From the NCBI RefSeq assembly GCF_000426285.1, contig NZ_AUFB01000009.1:62001-126000 (forward strand): a DNA stretch of 64,000 nt, given 5' to 3'. A program made the translations under genes and the position numbers. Source of the DNA: Rhizobium leucaenae USDA 9039. Its GTDB lineage: Bacteria; Pseudomonadota; Alphaproteobacteria; Rhizobiales; Rhizobiaceae. Under the pieces are notes generated by a model. It was not told the origin of the DNA and did no database searches. It saw only the letters and a list, made by a program, of their open reading frames with translations. This document shows positions 54,014 to 63,067 of this stretch, one piece after another; position 1 is the first letter of the stretch, and each line of letters starts with the position of its first letter.

Positions 54014-55177
54014 TTGGGCAATCTGGTTTTTGTCGCCAAGGAGACCGTGGCTGATGAGACGCGTGTCGCGGCGTCCATCGAAACGGTCAAGAAAATGAAA
54101 GGCCTTGGGTTTGACATCGTGGTCGAAGCCGGCGCCGGCGCTCTGTCGCGCATCCCAGATGGCGAATACGAAGCCATCGGCGCGCGTATCGGCTTCCCGC
54201 AGGATGCTGCCCGGGCCGATGTCATTCTCAAAGTACGCCGGCCGACCAGCGAAGAGATCGCCGGTTACAGGAGTGGCGCGATCGTCATCGCCATCATGGA
54301 TCCCTACGGCAACGAAGCAGCGCTTGCCGACATGGCGCGCGCCGGGCTGACGAGCTTTGCCATGGAGCTGATGCCGCGGATCACCCGTGCGCAGTCGATG
54401 GACGTATTGTCATCGCAGGCCAATCTTGCCGGCTATCAGGCCGTGATCGAGGCGGCCGCGGTTTATGATCGCGCCTTGCCGATGATGATGACGGCAGCCG
54501 GCACCGTGCCGGCGGCGAAGGTCTTCGTCATGGGTGCCGGCGTCGCCGGGCTGCAGGCGATCGCAACAGCGCGACGATTGGGCGCACAGGTATCGGCGAC
54601 GGACGTTCGTCCCGCAGCCAAGGAGCAGGTCGCCTCGCTCGGCGCGAAATTCATTGCCGTCGAGGACGAAGAGTTCAAGGCGGCAGAAACGGCCGGCGGC
54701 TATGCCAAGGAGATGTCGAAAGACTATCAGGCAAAGCAGGCCGCTCTCGTTGCCGAACATATCTCCAAGCAGGATATCGTCATCACCACGGCCTTGATTC
54801 CCGGCCGACCGGCGCCCCGGCTTGTCAGCCGCGAGATGCTAAAGGCAATGCGCCCCGGCGCCGTCGCCGTCGACCTTGCCGTCGAACGCGGCGGCAATAT
54901 CGAGGGGGTCGAATTCGGCGCCGTCGCCAATGTCGAGGGTGTCAAGGTGATCGGATATCCCAATCTGGCCGGCCGCATTCCGGCGAGCGCGTCCGCGCTC
55001 TATGCCAAGAACCTCGTCACCTTCCTGGAAACGATGGTCGACAAGAACAGCAAGAGCCTCGGGCTCAACCGGGCCGACGAGCTGATCAAGGCGACGATGC
55101 TGACGGACGGGGGCGAAGTCGTCCATCCGAATTTCATCGACCCGGATCAGCCGACGGTCAACAAGGGAGATCTGTAG
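54014..55177 (+). CDS. pntAA: NAD(P) transhydrogenase subunit alpha 1
   Basis: 387 residues if started at TTG 54014, which gives (M)GNLVFVAKETVADETRVAAS as in other rhizobial proteins and is well spaced from GAGGTGG. GTG 54005 is an alternative. The NAD-binding domain dI shows KVFVMGAGVAGLQAIATARR (about 166-185), then VSATDVRPAAKEQVASLGA. It also has ALIPGRPAPRLVSREMLKAM. It binds NAD(H) on the cytoplasmic side of the proton-pumping transhydrogenase. The stop codon is directly followed by the pntAB start. Confidence 0.95.
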   Translation: MGNLVFVAKETVADETRVAASIETVKKMKGLGFDIVVEAGAGALSRIPDGEYEAIGARIGFPQDAARADVILKVRRPTSEEIAGYRSGAIVIAIMDPYGNEAALADMARAGLTSFAMELMPRITRAQSMDVLSSQANLAGYQAVIEAAAVYDRALPMMMTAAGTVPAAKVFVMGAGVAGLQAIATARRLGAQVSATDVRPAAKEQVASLGAKFIAVEDEEFKAAETAGGYAKEMSKDYQAKQAALVAEHISKQDIVITTALIPGRPAPRLVSREMLKAMRPGAVAVDLAVERGGNIEGVEFGAVANVEGVKVIGYPNLAGRIPASASALYAKNLVTFLETMVDKNSKSLGLNRADELIKATMLTDGGEVVHPNFIDPDQPTVNKGDL

Positions 55178-55576
55178 ATGGCCAGCCAAGCAATGGATCA
55201 GGCGCTCCAGCAATTGAATGACGCCGTCAGCGCCGTGAGGGCCGTGGCTGCGCAGGCACCGGAATCCGTCAGCGCTGCCTCCGGCGGTGCGATCGATCCC
55301 TTCGTATTCGAACTGGCGATCTTCGCGTTGGCAATCTTCGTCGGTTACTACGTCGTGTGGTCAGTTACGCCCGCCCTGCATACGCCGCTGATGGCCGTGA
55401 CGAATGCGATTTCGTCGGTCATCGTCGTCGGCGCGCTTCTGGCGGTCGGCATTTCCGCCAGTGGGCTCGCCACCGGTTTCGGCTTCGTGGCACTGGTGCT
55501 CGTCTCGGTCAACATCGTCGGCGGCTTCCTTGTCACCCAGCGCATGCTGGCGATGTACAAGAAGAAAGAGAAGTGA
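55178..55576 (+). CDS. pntAB: NAD(P) transhydrogenase subunit alpha 2 (membrane part)
   Basis: 132 residues. A soluble Ala/Gln-rich N-terminus of about 40 residues precedes three to four transmembrane helices (VFELAIFALAIFVGYYVVWS, AISSVIVVGALLAVGISASG, FVALVLVSVNIVGGFLVTQR). TPALHTPLMAVTNAISSVIV is the PntA membrane signature. It forms part of the proton channel. Splitting of PntA into two polypeptides is usual in alphaproteobacteria. Confidence 0.95.
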   Translation: MASQAMDQALQQLNDAVSAVRAVAAQAPESVSAASGGAIDPFVFELAIFALAIFVGYYVVWSVTPALHTPLMAVTNAISSVIVVGALLAVGISASGLATGFGFVALVLVSVNIVGGFLVTQRMLAMYKKKEK

Positions 55577-55583
55577 GGGCGGC

Positions 55584-56981
55584 ATGCTGAGCAATATCGC
55601 GGCCTTCCTCTACCTCGTCTCCGGCGTGCTGTTCATCCTGGCGCTGCGCGGCCTGTCGCATCCGGCCACCAGCCGCCGTGGCAATCTCTACGGCATGGTC
55701 GGCATGGCCATCGCCATCGCCACGACGCTGGTTCTCGCGACACCCTCCTTCGGCGGCTTCGTACTGATTATCCTCGGTCTCGCCATCGGCGGCGGGGCAG
55801 GGGCCTATATTGCCCGCGTCATCCCGATGACCTCGATGCCGCAACTCGTCGCCGGTTTCCATTCGCTGGTCGGTCTGGCGGCCGTGCTCGTTGCCGCCGC
55901 GGCGCTTTATACGCCATCCTCCTTCGGGATCGGCGCGATCGGTTCGATCCACCACGAGGCGCGCGTCGAGATGGCGATCGGCGTCGCGATCGGCGCGCTG
56001 ACTTTCACCGGCTCGATCATTGCCTTCCTGAAGCTCGACGGGCGCATGTCCGGCAAGCCGATCCTATTGCCGAACCGGCATATCATCAACGCCGTGTTGC
56101 TGGCGTTGATCCTGTTCTTCATCGCCGGCCTGGCGATCAGCGAAAGCCACTTCAATTTCTGGGCGATCGTCGCTCTGGCTCTGGCGCTCGGCGTATTGCT
56201 GATCGTGCCGATCGGCGGCGCCGATATGCCCGTCGTCGTATCGATGCTGAACTCCTATTCCGGCTGGGCGGCGGCTGGCATTGGTTTCACACTCGGCAAT
56301 CTGGCGCTGATCATCACCGGTGCTTTGGTCGGCTCATCGGGCGCAATCCTCAGCTACATCATGTGCAAGGGCATGAACCGCTCCTTTATCTCCGTCATTC
56401 TCGGCGGTTTCGGCGGGGAGACGGCTTCCAGCGGCGCGGACAACAGCGACAAGACGGTGAAGCTCGGTTCGGCGGAGGATGCCGCTTATCTGATGGCCAA
56501 TGCATCGAAAGTCATCATCGTGCCGGGCTATGGCATGGCGGTAGCGCAGGCTCAGCATGCATTGCGTGAAATGGCGGACAAGCTGAAGGCAAACGGCGTC
56601 GATGTGAAATACGCCATTCATCCCGTTGCCGGTCGTATGCCGGGCCACATGAATGTGCTGCTTGCCGAGGCCAATGTCCCCTATGATGAAGTCTTCGAAC
56701 TGGAAGATATCAATTCGGAATTTGCCCAGGCCGATGTCGCCTATGTCATCGGCGCCAACGACGTCACCAATCCGGCGGCACGCGACGACAAGACGTCGCC
56801 GATCTATGGTATGCCGATCCTCGACGTCGACAAGGCAAAGACCTGCCTCTTCGTCAAACGCTCCCTCGGTTCCGGCTATGCCGGTATCGACAACACGCTG
56901 TTCTATAAGGACGGCACGATGATGCTGCTCGGTGACGCTAAAAAGATTACCGAGGAGATCGTCAAGGCGATGAATGAGTAG
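55584..56981 (+). CDS. pntB: NAD(P) transhydrogenase subunit beta
   Basis: 465 residues from ATG 55584, seven bases after pntAB. Residues 1-270 contain about eight to nine transmembrane helices (MLSNIAAFLYLVSGVLFILA, MPQLVAGFHSLVGLAAVLVA with the essential His). The C-terminal NADP-binding domain dIII shows VIIVPGYGMAVAQAQHALRE, HPVAGRMPGHMNVLLAEANV and IGANDVTNPAARDDKTSPIY. The complex uses the proton gradient to make NADPH from NADH. Confidence 0.97.
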   Translation: MLSNIAAFLYLVSGVLFILALRGLSHPATSRRGNLYGMVGMAIAIATTLVLATPSFGGFVLIILGLAIGGGAGAYIARVIPMTSMPQLVAGFHSLVGLAAVLVAAAALYTPSSFGIGAIGSIHHEARVEMAIGVAIGALTFTGSIIAFLKLDGRMSGKPILLPNRHIINAVLLALILFFIAGLAISESHFNFWAIVALALALGVLLIVPIGGADMPVVVSMLNSYSGWAAAGIGFTLGNLALIITGALVGSSGAILSYIMCKGMNRSFISVILGGFGGETASSGADNSDKTVKLGSAEDAAYLMANASKVIIVPGYGMAVAQAQHALREMADKLKANGVDVKYAIHPVAGRMPGHMNVLLAEANVPYDEVFELEDINSEFAQADVAYVIGANDVTNPAARDDKTSPIYGMPILDVDKAKTCLFVKRSLGSGYAGIDNTLFYKDGTMMLLGDAKKITEEIVKAMNE

Positions 56982-57051
56982 TGATCAGCTCTCCAAATCT
57001 TGACGAAATGTGTAAAATTCGTATTTTACGCATTAAAAGAAGGATGCTGGC

Positions 57052-57306
57052 ATGGCTGAGGTTTTGAGAGTTTCCGCGACAGATTTTTCGAGAAGTTTCG
57101 CAAAATATCAAGATGAAGCGATTGCCGCCAAGGTCATCGAGATCACTAGTCACGGCCGTGTGGTTGCAGGCTATCTCTCTGCCAGTGAACTCGCCCATTA
57201 TGAGCTGCTGAAGCGCAGGGAGCGTGAAGTTCTGATCGTCGGCGAACTGGATGATGAAACGATATCCGATATTGAGAATGCTCAATATGGTGTCGTTCCG
57301 AAGTGA
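57052..57306 (+). CDS. Phd/YefM-type antitoxin
   Basis: 84 residues. The N-terminal fold is typical of Phd/YefM: VLRVSATDFSRSFAKYQDEA, then IEITSHGRVVAGYLSASELA. The acidic C-terminal tail (VGELDDETISDIENAQYGVV) is the likely toxin-binding part. The stop codon overlaps the downstream start as GTGA. It is presumably both antitoxin and autorepressor. It lies 70 bases after pntB but is not part of that pathway. Confidence 0.82.
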   Translation: MAEVLRVSATDFSRSFAKYQDEAIAAKVIEITSHGRVVAGYLSASELAHYELLKRREREVLIVGELDDETISDIENAQYGVVPK

Positions 57307-57746
57307 AATATCCCGATCCGGCGCCGGGCCTTGTCATCCGTTATCCGTTTCTCTGGAGCAGCGAGCACGAGCAAGCTATCTACGAAGCGACAAAGGATCG
57401 GCCTTGCGCGGTCGTATTGGCTACGAAAATCAAAGACAGCAGTCTCGTTCAAACCGTCGTTGTGCCAATAACCCATTCCAAGCCTGCTGATGGTGATCCA
57501 ACAGCATCCATAGAAATTCGCAGCGAAATCTGCAAAAAGCTCGGTCTCGATGGAGAGAAGCACTGGGTGCGTCTCACCGAGCTTAATCGATTTGTCTGGC
57601 CGGGATATGATCTCCGTGAACGGCCGGACGCATCCGGCCGTGTTGACTACGGATTTCTGCCCGAAGCCTTTTTCGAGCAGATAAGGTCGGCCATCGTGGC
57701 GAGAAGCAAAATGCAGAAACTGCGATTCACGCCAAGAGATCAATAG
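57303..57746 (+). CDS. Probable PemK/MazF-fold toxin partner
   Basis: 147 residues starting with GTG 57303, overlapping the antitoxin stop by four bases. GLVIRYPFLWSSEHEQAIYE, then RPCAVVLATKIKD and VVVPITHSKPADGD follow the MazF/PemK beta-barrel order (start strand, RP-x-VV strand, V-V-x-PIT strand). A C-terminal extension of about 60 residues is not typical. It would be an endoribonuclease. The small-gene coupling to a Phd-type antitoxin supports a toxin role, but the family assignment is by pattern only. Confidence 0.65.
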   Translation: MKYPDPAPGLVIRYPFLWSSEHEQAIYEATKDRPCAVVLATKIKDSSLVQTVVVPITHSKPADGDPTASIEIRSEICKKLGLDGEKHWVRLTELNRFVWPGYDLRERPDASGRVDYGFLPEAFFEQIRSAIVARSKMQKLRFTPRDQ

Positions 57747-57754
57747 AAAGCTGC

Positions 57755-58237
57755 TCAAATCGAAGCAGGTGCCAGCGTCATCTTCTCAACGCCAACGGCG
57801 ACGTTGACGCCCTCCTGGGCCTGAACGTTTAGGGGTTGCAGCATGAAGGCCTTGTTGGTGCCGCCGGCAATGACCTTGGCGCCGCCGCCGGCCGCAACGC
57901 TGGCATCGGCGCCGACCCCGTAATATTCGCCGGCCAGTGCGATGTCGGTGAATGGCGTGCCGGTTTTGGCAAGTACAGCCCAGACCATGACGCTGCGGCC
58001 GGTAATGCCGAGATCGACGCCGTATTTCTGGATCATGCCGGCATAACGGGCACGTCGCCCGCCGCCGCTCGGTTCGAACGTGCACATCAGGTTCTTCTGC
58101 GACATGATGATCATGCCGGTGGAACCTTCCGACGTGCAGGTGAGCGTGCCGAGGGTAGCGTAGTCCGCGGAACTTGCGGGGGCAGCCCATACCGCAGCAG
58201 ACAGCGCTGCTGACATCAGGAGAATATGTTTCAGCAT
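57755..58237 (-). CDS. DUF992 secreted protein
   Basis: 160 residues with a signal peptide (MLKHILLMSAALSAAVWAAP then ASSA-D). The DUF992 pattern is clear: LGTLTCTSEGSTGMIIMSQK, LMCTFEPSGGGRRARYAGMI, and GADASVAAGGGAKVIAGGTN. Two Cys could form a disulfide in the periplasm. Function is unknown. It is a common small secreted family in Rhizobiales. Confidence 0.88.
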   Translation of the reverse strand: MLKHILLMSAALSAAVWAAPASSADYATLGTLTCTSEGSTGMIIMSQKNLMCTFEPSGGGRRARYAGMIQKYGVDLGITGRSVMVWAVLAKTGTPFTDIALAGEYYGVGADASVAAGGGAKVIAGGTNKAFMLQPLNVQAQEGVNVAVGVEKMTLAPASI

Positions 58238-58312
58238 GGTCTTTCTCCTCTGGATTGACCAATGATGAAACTGGAACGAATCCTACCGGTTGAATGTTCC
58301 GGGCGGCGCGGG

Positions 58313-59974
58313 CTATGTCCGTTCGCGTTCGCGCTCCATGGTGCTGCGCAGTGCGTTCAGCACCCAAAGGAGCCCTGTCGGACGGAAGTCGATCTCCACG
58401 CTGCCGCTGAAGGCGGCGGCTGCATGGGCCTTGGTGACCGTCGTGCCGAAGCCGGTGATAGTCGGCGTCTTGACGGTCGGGCCGCCGCTTTCCGTCCAGG
58501 TGAAGCGGAGCATTTGCCCGATTTCACCGTCGGCGGCGGTCCATTCGATGGTGATCTTGCCTTCGGGAGCCGAGAGTGCCCCGTATTTCACCGAATTCGT
58601 CGCCAGTTCGTGCAGAATCAGTCCGAGATTCTGCACGGCTTCCGGCTTCAGCAGGAAATCCCGACCCTTTATGTCGAGCTGTTGCGGTCCCTGGAGGAAG
58701 GTGGCGAGATGAATATCGATCACCCGGCGCAGCGACACGCCGGACCATTGTTCGCTGGTCAGCACCTCGATCGAGCGTGCCAGACCTTCCAGCCGGTCGG
58801 CGACGGCGCGTTGGAAAGTATCGACGCTGTCGGTTTGCCGGGCAAGCTGGCGGGTCATCGCCTGGGCGAGCGCAAGCAGGTTCTTGGTGCGGTGAACAAG
58901 CTCGTGCATGACGAAATGCAGGCGGTCCTCCGTTTCGCTGCGGTCGAAAGATGCGTTGGAGAGCGCCATGGCCATCTGATTGGCCTCGATGACACTGGTC
59001 TCGATCGGCGAAACGATTTCGCCCCGGCCCATGCGGTCCGCCATATCGGCAATGTCCTGGATGGTGGTGCGCACCTGGCGGGCCAGTGCATAGACTGCAA
59101 TCAGCGCGATCAACAACAGGGTGACGCCACCATAGATCAGAAAGCGCCAGGTGCTCATCAGCGAGGCCTGCGCCGAGGCGACGGGACCCCAGACGACGGC
59201 TTTCCACGACCAGCCGGGAATCTGCGCATAACCGAGCAGCGAGTGCGGCAGGATTTTCTCGTCCTGATAGACGCCGCTCGAGGCGATCAGCTTCGGCAGG
59301 ATATCCTTGTTGAAGGGATCGCCGGGGGAAAGATTGGCAGGGCCGCTGCCGGCAACGATGTGGCCGGAACTGTCGATGACCGCGGCCGACCAGCCGGGCG
59401 CGAGGGCATCGGTCGTCACGAGTTTGGCAAGTTCATCGGCATCCTGTGTCATGGCTAGGGCCGCACCGGCCGGCGAATGATCGAGCGGCAGGGTGACGTT
59501 GTAGACCCAGCGACGAACGATCGATCCGACAAAGACGTCCGAAGCCTCGATGCGGCCCGAATTGAGTGCCGATTGCAAGGCGGCCAAATTACCGGTCTTG
59601 CCCAGCGGCTTGCTGAGCGGCCAGCGCGTGTTCAGCCGCATCTGACCGTCCTTGTCCAAAAGCAGGACGAACAGCGAATCGGTACGCAGTACTGTCTCTG
59701 TCCGGTCGAAGAAAGTGACGATATCGTTGCGCTCCAGTTCCGGCGAGGAGGAGAGCAGTCGCAGTGTCGTTGCCATGTCCTGCAATTGCCGGTCGATGGT
59801 ACGGGCCAGGGCCTGGGCGTCTTGAACCGTATCACGCTTCAGCACATCGCGTTCGTTGTTTTCGAGCTGCACCAGCAGCAATGCCACGAAAGCGAGAATC
59901 GGCAAAGCAATCGCCAGCGCTATGGCGATCAGATAGGCCCCAATCGAAGCTTTCGGGAAACGCGTCTTATTCAT
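58313..59974 (-). CDS. HWE/HisKA_2 sensor histidine kinase with periplasmic CACHE-like sensor
   Basis: 553 residues if started at ATG 59974; ATG 60016 is also in frame and neither has a strong ribosome site. TM1 (about 9-35, AYLIAIALAIALPILAFVAL) and TM2 (about 270-290, LIYGGVTLLLIALIAVYALA) flank a periplasmic CACHE-like domain. A HAMP-like segment follows. The phospho-acceptor His is in FVMHELVHRTKNLLALAQAM (about residue 360). The ATP domain has LILHELATNSVKYGALS. The partner regulator is not adjacent. Confidence 0.88.
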   Translation of the reverse strand: MNKTRFPKASIGAYLIAIALAIALPILAFVALLLVQLENNERDVLKRDTVQDAQALARTIDRQLQDMATTLRLLSSSPELERNDIVTFFDRTETVLRTDSLFVLLLDKDGQMRLNTRWPLSKPLGKTGNLAALQSALNSGRIEASDVFVGSIVRRWVYNVTLPLDHSPAGAALAMTQDADELAKLVTTDALAPGWSAAVIDSSGHIVAGSGPANLSPGDPFNKDILPKLIASSGVYQDEKILPHSLLGYAQIPGWSWKAVVWGPVASAQASLMSTWRFLIYGGVTLLLIALIAVYALARQVRTTIQDIADMADRMGRGEIVSPIETSVIEANQMAMALSNASFDRSETEDRLHFVMHELVHRTKNLLALAQAMTRQLARQTDSVDTFQRAVADRLEGLARSIEVLTSEQWSGVSLRRVIDIHLATFLQGPQQLDIKGRDFLLKPEAVQNLGLILHELATNSVKYGALSAPEGKITIEWTAADGEIGQMLRFTWTESGGPTVKTPTITGFGTTVTKAHAAAAFSGSVEIDFRPTGLLWVLNALRSTMERERERT

Positions 59975-60189
59975 GGCGCGATCAACCGATCGGATCACCA
60001 CAGGAATAAGAAGCATCTACCGAAACGGGAATAACGGTCTTGATCACCATGTCGAGCGCCCCCATGCTTTTACCCGAGCAGCATGCTCTCGAAAGTGCCA
60101 TGTTAGGGCTCGGTAAATTGCGTTGCAACATATGAAAAGTCACCGCCGTTAAATCGTAAGTGATACCAGACACTTTGGAGGCAGAGCAG

Positions 60190-61269
60190 TCATTCGCTCG
60201 TCGATGCGAATCGCGATAGGCGAAATGGCGCAAGCTGAGGGTCCGGATCACCGTCGAGAATCTCCGCCGCCGCGACTGATCCGATCAGCGGCGCCAAAGT
60301 CACGCCGGAATGCAGGACGGCGAGATAGAGGCCCGGGGCGGCATCGACGCTGCCGATGATGGGGAAGCCATCCTTCGGAGTGGGGCGATAGCCGACCGTA
60401 TAAAAATCGAGGTCGAGCTTGTCGCCGCCGCGCAGCATGGCTTTGACCTTGGTAAAAAGTTCGTCCGCGGCGTCTTGCGGTTTGTCGCCCGGATCGGTAC
60501 CGCCGAAATCACCGCCGGCAATGATCCGGCCTTCCATCGTCTGGCGCATGTGCAGCTCGGGCGCCATGACGAGGCCATTCAACAATCGTGGGCTGGGACG
60601 GGAATGAACGATCAGGCCCGGCGGCGTTTCGATGGGCACATCGACGCCGACGGATGCGGCGAGTGCCGCCGTGCCGGCGCCGGCGGCAAGAACGACATGA
60701 TCGGCAAGCAGCGCTCCCTCAGCCGTTTCGACGCCCGTAACCCTGCCGTTTTCCCGCAAGAGACGCCTGACCTCCACGCCATAGGACAGCGTCGCACCGT
60801 GACGGGCAGCATCCTCCAACAGCAAATTGGCGGCGGCAACCGGTTCGACGGCGCCTTCTTCGGCAACATGCAGCGCGACCGCGGGCGGATTGGCGAGATT
60901 TGGTTCCAGGGCGGCGCTTGTTTCGCGGTCGACCTGCCGCAGCCCATAGCCCCAGCCGCTCTGCCGCGCCGCATAGGCCTCCAATTCGGCGTCCGGTAGA
61001 TCCCAGCAGAGCCCGCCGCACCAGGAAAGCGGCAGGCTGGGAAGGTCAGCCGCCAGCCGTGACCATTGCGCCATCGAGCGGCGACGGAAATGGAAATAGA
61101 ATTCGGGGCTGCCCCAGCTCGCGTTGATCCAGGCGAAAGAGCTTGGCGTCGCCTCGCCTCCAGCCTTTGCCGCGATCACGGTGACGGATGCACCCTTGCG
61201 CGTCAAATGCCAGGCGATGGAAGCGCCGATAATGCCGGCGCCGACGACGATGATTTCTTGAGAAGGCAT
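60190..61269 (-). CDS. FAD-dependent oxidoreductase, DAO (glycine/D-amino-acid oxidase) family
   Basis: 359 residues. The FAD dinucleotide fold is EIIVVGAGIIGASIAWHLTR (about 5-24). The second FAD segment is ADHVVLAAGAGTAALAASVG (about 190). The C-terminal GYRPTPKDGFPIIGSVDAAP is the usual isoalloxazine-contact region of DAO-type proteins. It oxidises an amine or amino acid such as a D-amino acid, glycine or sarcosine; the substrate is not determinable. It is monocistronic, upstream of the kinase gene on the same strand. Confidence 0.88.
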   Translation of the reverse strand: MPSQEIIVVGAGIIGASIAWHLTRKGASVTVIAAKAGGEATPSSFAWINASWGSPEFYFHFRRRSMAQWSRLAADLPSLPLSWCGGLCWDLPDAELEAYAARQSGWGYGLRQVDRETSAALEPNLANPPAVALHVAEEGAVEPVAAANLLLEDAARHGATLSYGVEVRRLLRENGRVTGVETAEGALLADHVVLAAGAGTAALAASVGVDVPIETPPGLIVHSRPSPRLLNGLVMAPELHMRQTMEGRIIAGGDFGGTDPGDKPQDAADELFTKVKAMLRGGDKLDLDFYTVGYRPTPKDGFPIIGSVDAAPGLYLAVLHSGVTLAPLIGSVAAAEILDGDPDPQLAPFRLSRFASTSE

Positions 61270-61328
61270 GCCGTGTCTCTTGTCCGAATGTGGGGCCGGA
61301 GAGAGACTATGCGTTCAACAGCGCAAAG

Positions 61329-61360
61329 AAAAGCCGCCGGACGTATGATCGCCCGGCGGC
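61329..61360 (-). terminator. Rho-independent terminator of the TPR gene
   Basis: On the minus strand GCCGCCGG and CCGGCGGC (61353-61360 and 61333-61340) form an 8-bp stem followed by TTTTCTTT. It lies 31 bases after the TPR lipoprotein gene stop. Confidence 0.8.
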
Positions 61361-61391
61361 CCACTGTTGTTCTCTGGCAATTGCGGATGTC

Positions 61392-62267
61392 TTACGCGCC
61401 CGCTCCGACCCGCGCCAGGCCATCCTTGGCCGGCTGATAGCTCGGATCGAGGTTGACGGCGTGCTGATAGGAACGGCGGGCTTTGGCCTTGTCGCCACGG
61501 CGTTCATAGACGAAGGCCTGGTTGGCCCAGGATTCGGCGACCTTGTTGTTGAGGTCGATCGCGTGGTTGAAATCGGCAAACGCGTTGTCGTCGTCGTTCT
61601 GCGCGAGATAGGAGATGCCGCGGCTGTTATAGGGCTCGGGCGAATTCGGCGACAGCGAGATTGCCTTGGAGAAATCGTCGATCGCCTTATCCTGCTGATT
61701 GCGCTTCTGATAGATCACGCCGCGGCCGTTATAGGCGCGCCCATCCGTCGTGCCGAGGCTGATTGCCTTGGAGTAGTCGCTGAAGGCGTCGTTGTCACGG
61801 CCGGATTGACGGTAGAGATTGCCGCGGCCGATATAGGCGACGTCATAATTGGGATTGATCTGCAGCGCAGCGTTATAGTCGGCGACCGCTTCCGGCAGCT
61901 TGCCCATGTTGCGATAGATGAGCGCGCGGTTGGCGTAGGCCTGATAGAACTTCGGATTGAGCTGGATCGCCTGGTTGAAGTCCGCAAGGGCACGGCTGAA
62001 TTCGCCGCCGCGGCCATAGGCCGTGCCGCGGACGTTATAGCCTTCCGGATCCTGCGGATTGGCATTGATGACCGAGGTCAACGAGGCGATGTTTTCCGAA
62101 GAGCCCTGCGCCTTATCGATGCGGATCACCGTATCTGTGGAGGCGGTTTGGCAGCCGGACAGGCCGATTGCAGTGAGAAGAGCCAAAGCGGGCACGGCAG
62201 CGGCGCGCTTCGAAACAAAAAAAGACAGTTTCGAAGAGCGGAACTGTTTGGACGTCGTGATTGCCAT
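61392..62267 (-). CDS. TPR-repeat lipoprotein
   Basis: 291 residues from ATG 62267. The N-terminus has a basic region and a hydrophobic core ending in the lipobox LSGC (about residue 34), so it is probably lipid-anchored. Six to seven tetratricopeptide repeats follow, with recurring units such as AYANRALIYRNMGKLPEAVA, DYNAALQINPNYDVAYIGRG and DFSKAISLSPNSPEPYNSRG. TPR arrays bind partner proteins. NlpI-like periplasmic scaffolding is plausible but not shown. Confidence 0.9.
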   Translation of the reverse strand: MAITTSKQFRSSKLSFFVSKRAAAVPALALLTAIGLSGCQTASTDTVIRIDKAQGSSENIASLTSVINANPQDPEGYNVRGTAYGRGGEFSRALADFNQAIQLNPKFYQAYANRALIYRNMGKLPEAVADYNAALQINPNYDVAYIGRGNLYRQSGRDNDAFSDYSKAISLGTTDGRAYNGRGVIYQKRNQQDKAIDDFSKAISLSPNSPEPYNSRGISYLAQNDDDNAFADFNHAIDLNNKVAESWANQAFVYERRGDKAKARRSYQHAVNLDPSYQPAKDGLARVGAGA

Positions 62268-62338
62268 TATCGGGTTCGCTTTCCCCATGCGTTATATCAG
62301 GCTGTTTTGATTAATTCCGTTTGCCCGGACAATAAATC

Positions 62339-62371
62339 AAAAAGGCGGCGGCGAAACGACTCGCCCCCGCC
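62339..62371 (-). terminator. Rho-independent terminator of rpsU
   Basis: On the minus strand GGCGGGGGCGA and TCGCCGCCGCC (62361-62371 and 62344-62354) pair except for one G-G mismatch, followed by a T-run (complement of 62339-62343). It lies 34 bases after the rpsU stop codon. Confidence 0.8.
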
Positions 62372-62405
62372 AGACATGCATCTGAAAACGTCGAAAAAAC
62401 GACGA

Positions 62406-62618
62406 TTAGCGTGCGACCAGACCTTCGCGCTGCGCACGCTTGCGTGCCAGCTTGCGAACACGGCGAACAGCTTCAGCCTTTTCGCGAGCACGCTTCTGCG
62501 ACGGCTTTTCGTAGTAGTCGCGCATCTTCATTTCGCGGAAAATGCCTTCGCGCTGCATCTTCTTCTTGAGAGCGCGGAGAGCCTGATCGACATTGTTATC
62601 GCGGACAAGTACCTGCAC
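62406..62618 (-). CDS. rpsU: 30S ribosomal protein S21
   Basis: 70 residues from GTG 62618 ([20 protein letters not shown]), the usual S21 start. An in-frame GTG at 62627 closer to AAGGA is possible. The basic helical body is clear: [20 protein letters not shown], then the Lys/Arg-rich [21 protein letters not shown]21 binds the 30S platform near the 3' end of 16S rRNA and helps translation initiation. The longer open frame extending to 62912 is spurious. A terminator follows. Confidence 0.95.
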   Translation of the reverse strand: MQVLVRDNNVDQALRALKKKMQREGIFREMKMRDYYEKPSQKRAREKAEAVRRVRKLARKRAQREGLVAR

Positions 62619-63067
62619 GAGAATCACGTTCCTTTGGTTTGGTTGATGCCAGCGGCGACTGCAGCGCCAGGAGACAAAACAATAACGTTCGCGCGGCCGC
62701 AGCCTTGCGATTGGTAAGGCGGGATAGCAGATCGGTTTGTCAAAGTCTAGCCAGATCGTGAGTTTGCAGAGGAAAAAGCAGTTTGTCGAGCATGAATTGA
62801 GCCGGCGACGCCGCGCCCGCCGCAGCCGGCAGAGTGCAAGCCAGCGAGAATGCCCCCGTTGGAGACCTGCGGTTTGTTCCTCAGCATCCATAGCTGACGG
62901 CAAAACAACCACAGAATCATATGGAATGCGGCGGCCGTTTTACTATTCTTTTTAACCGTGTCGAAAGCCGGTCCCCAATGCGTCGCAAAAGAGCCGTTGT
63001 GTCGGTTTTTGATTTGCGATTTGTATGGCCCAGAAAAGGGCGTCTTGCCTGAAGGAGTTGAGGGCGA
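62619..63067. other. Intergenic gap between rpsU and soxB
   Basis: This 449-base gap lies between divergent genes and should hold both promoters. No convincing gene, tRNA or dyad was seen. The short frames here overlap each other and look like noise. The 17-mer GAAAAGGGCGTCTTGCC at 63033-63049 recurs at 7051-7067. Confidence 0.5.

Noticed and set aside
62406..62912. 168-codon reading of rpsU with a long N-terminal extension
   Set aside because: S21 proteins are about 70 residues; the extension is Arg/Trp/Cys-rich noise, and a GTG start at 62618 gives the standard protein.
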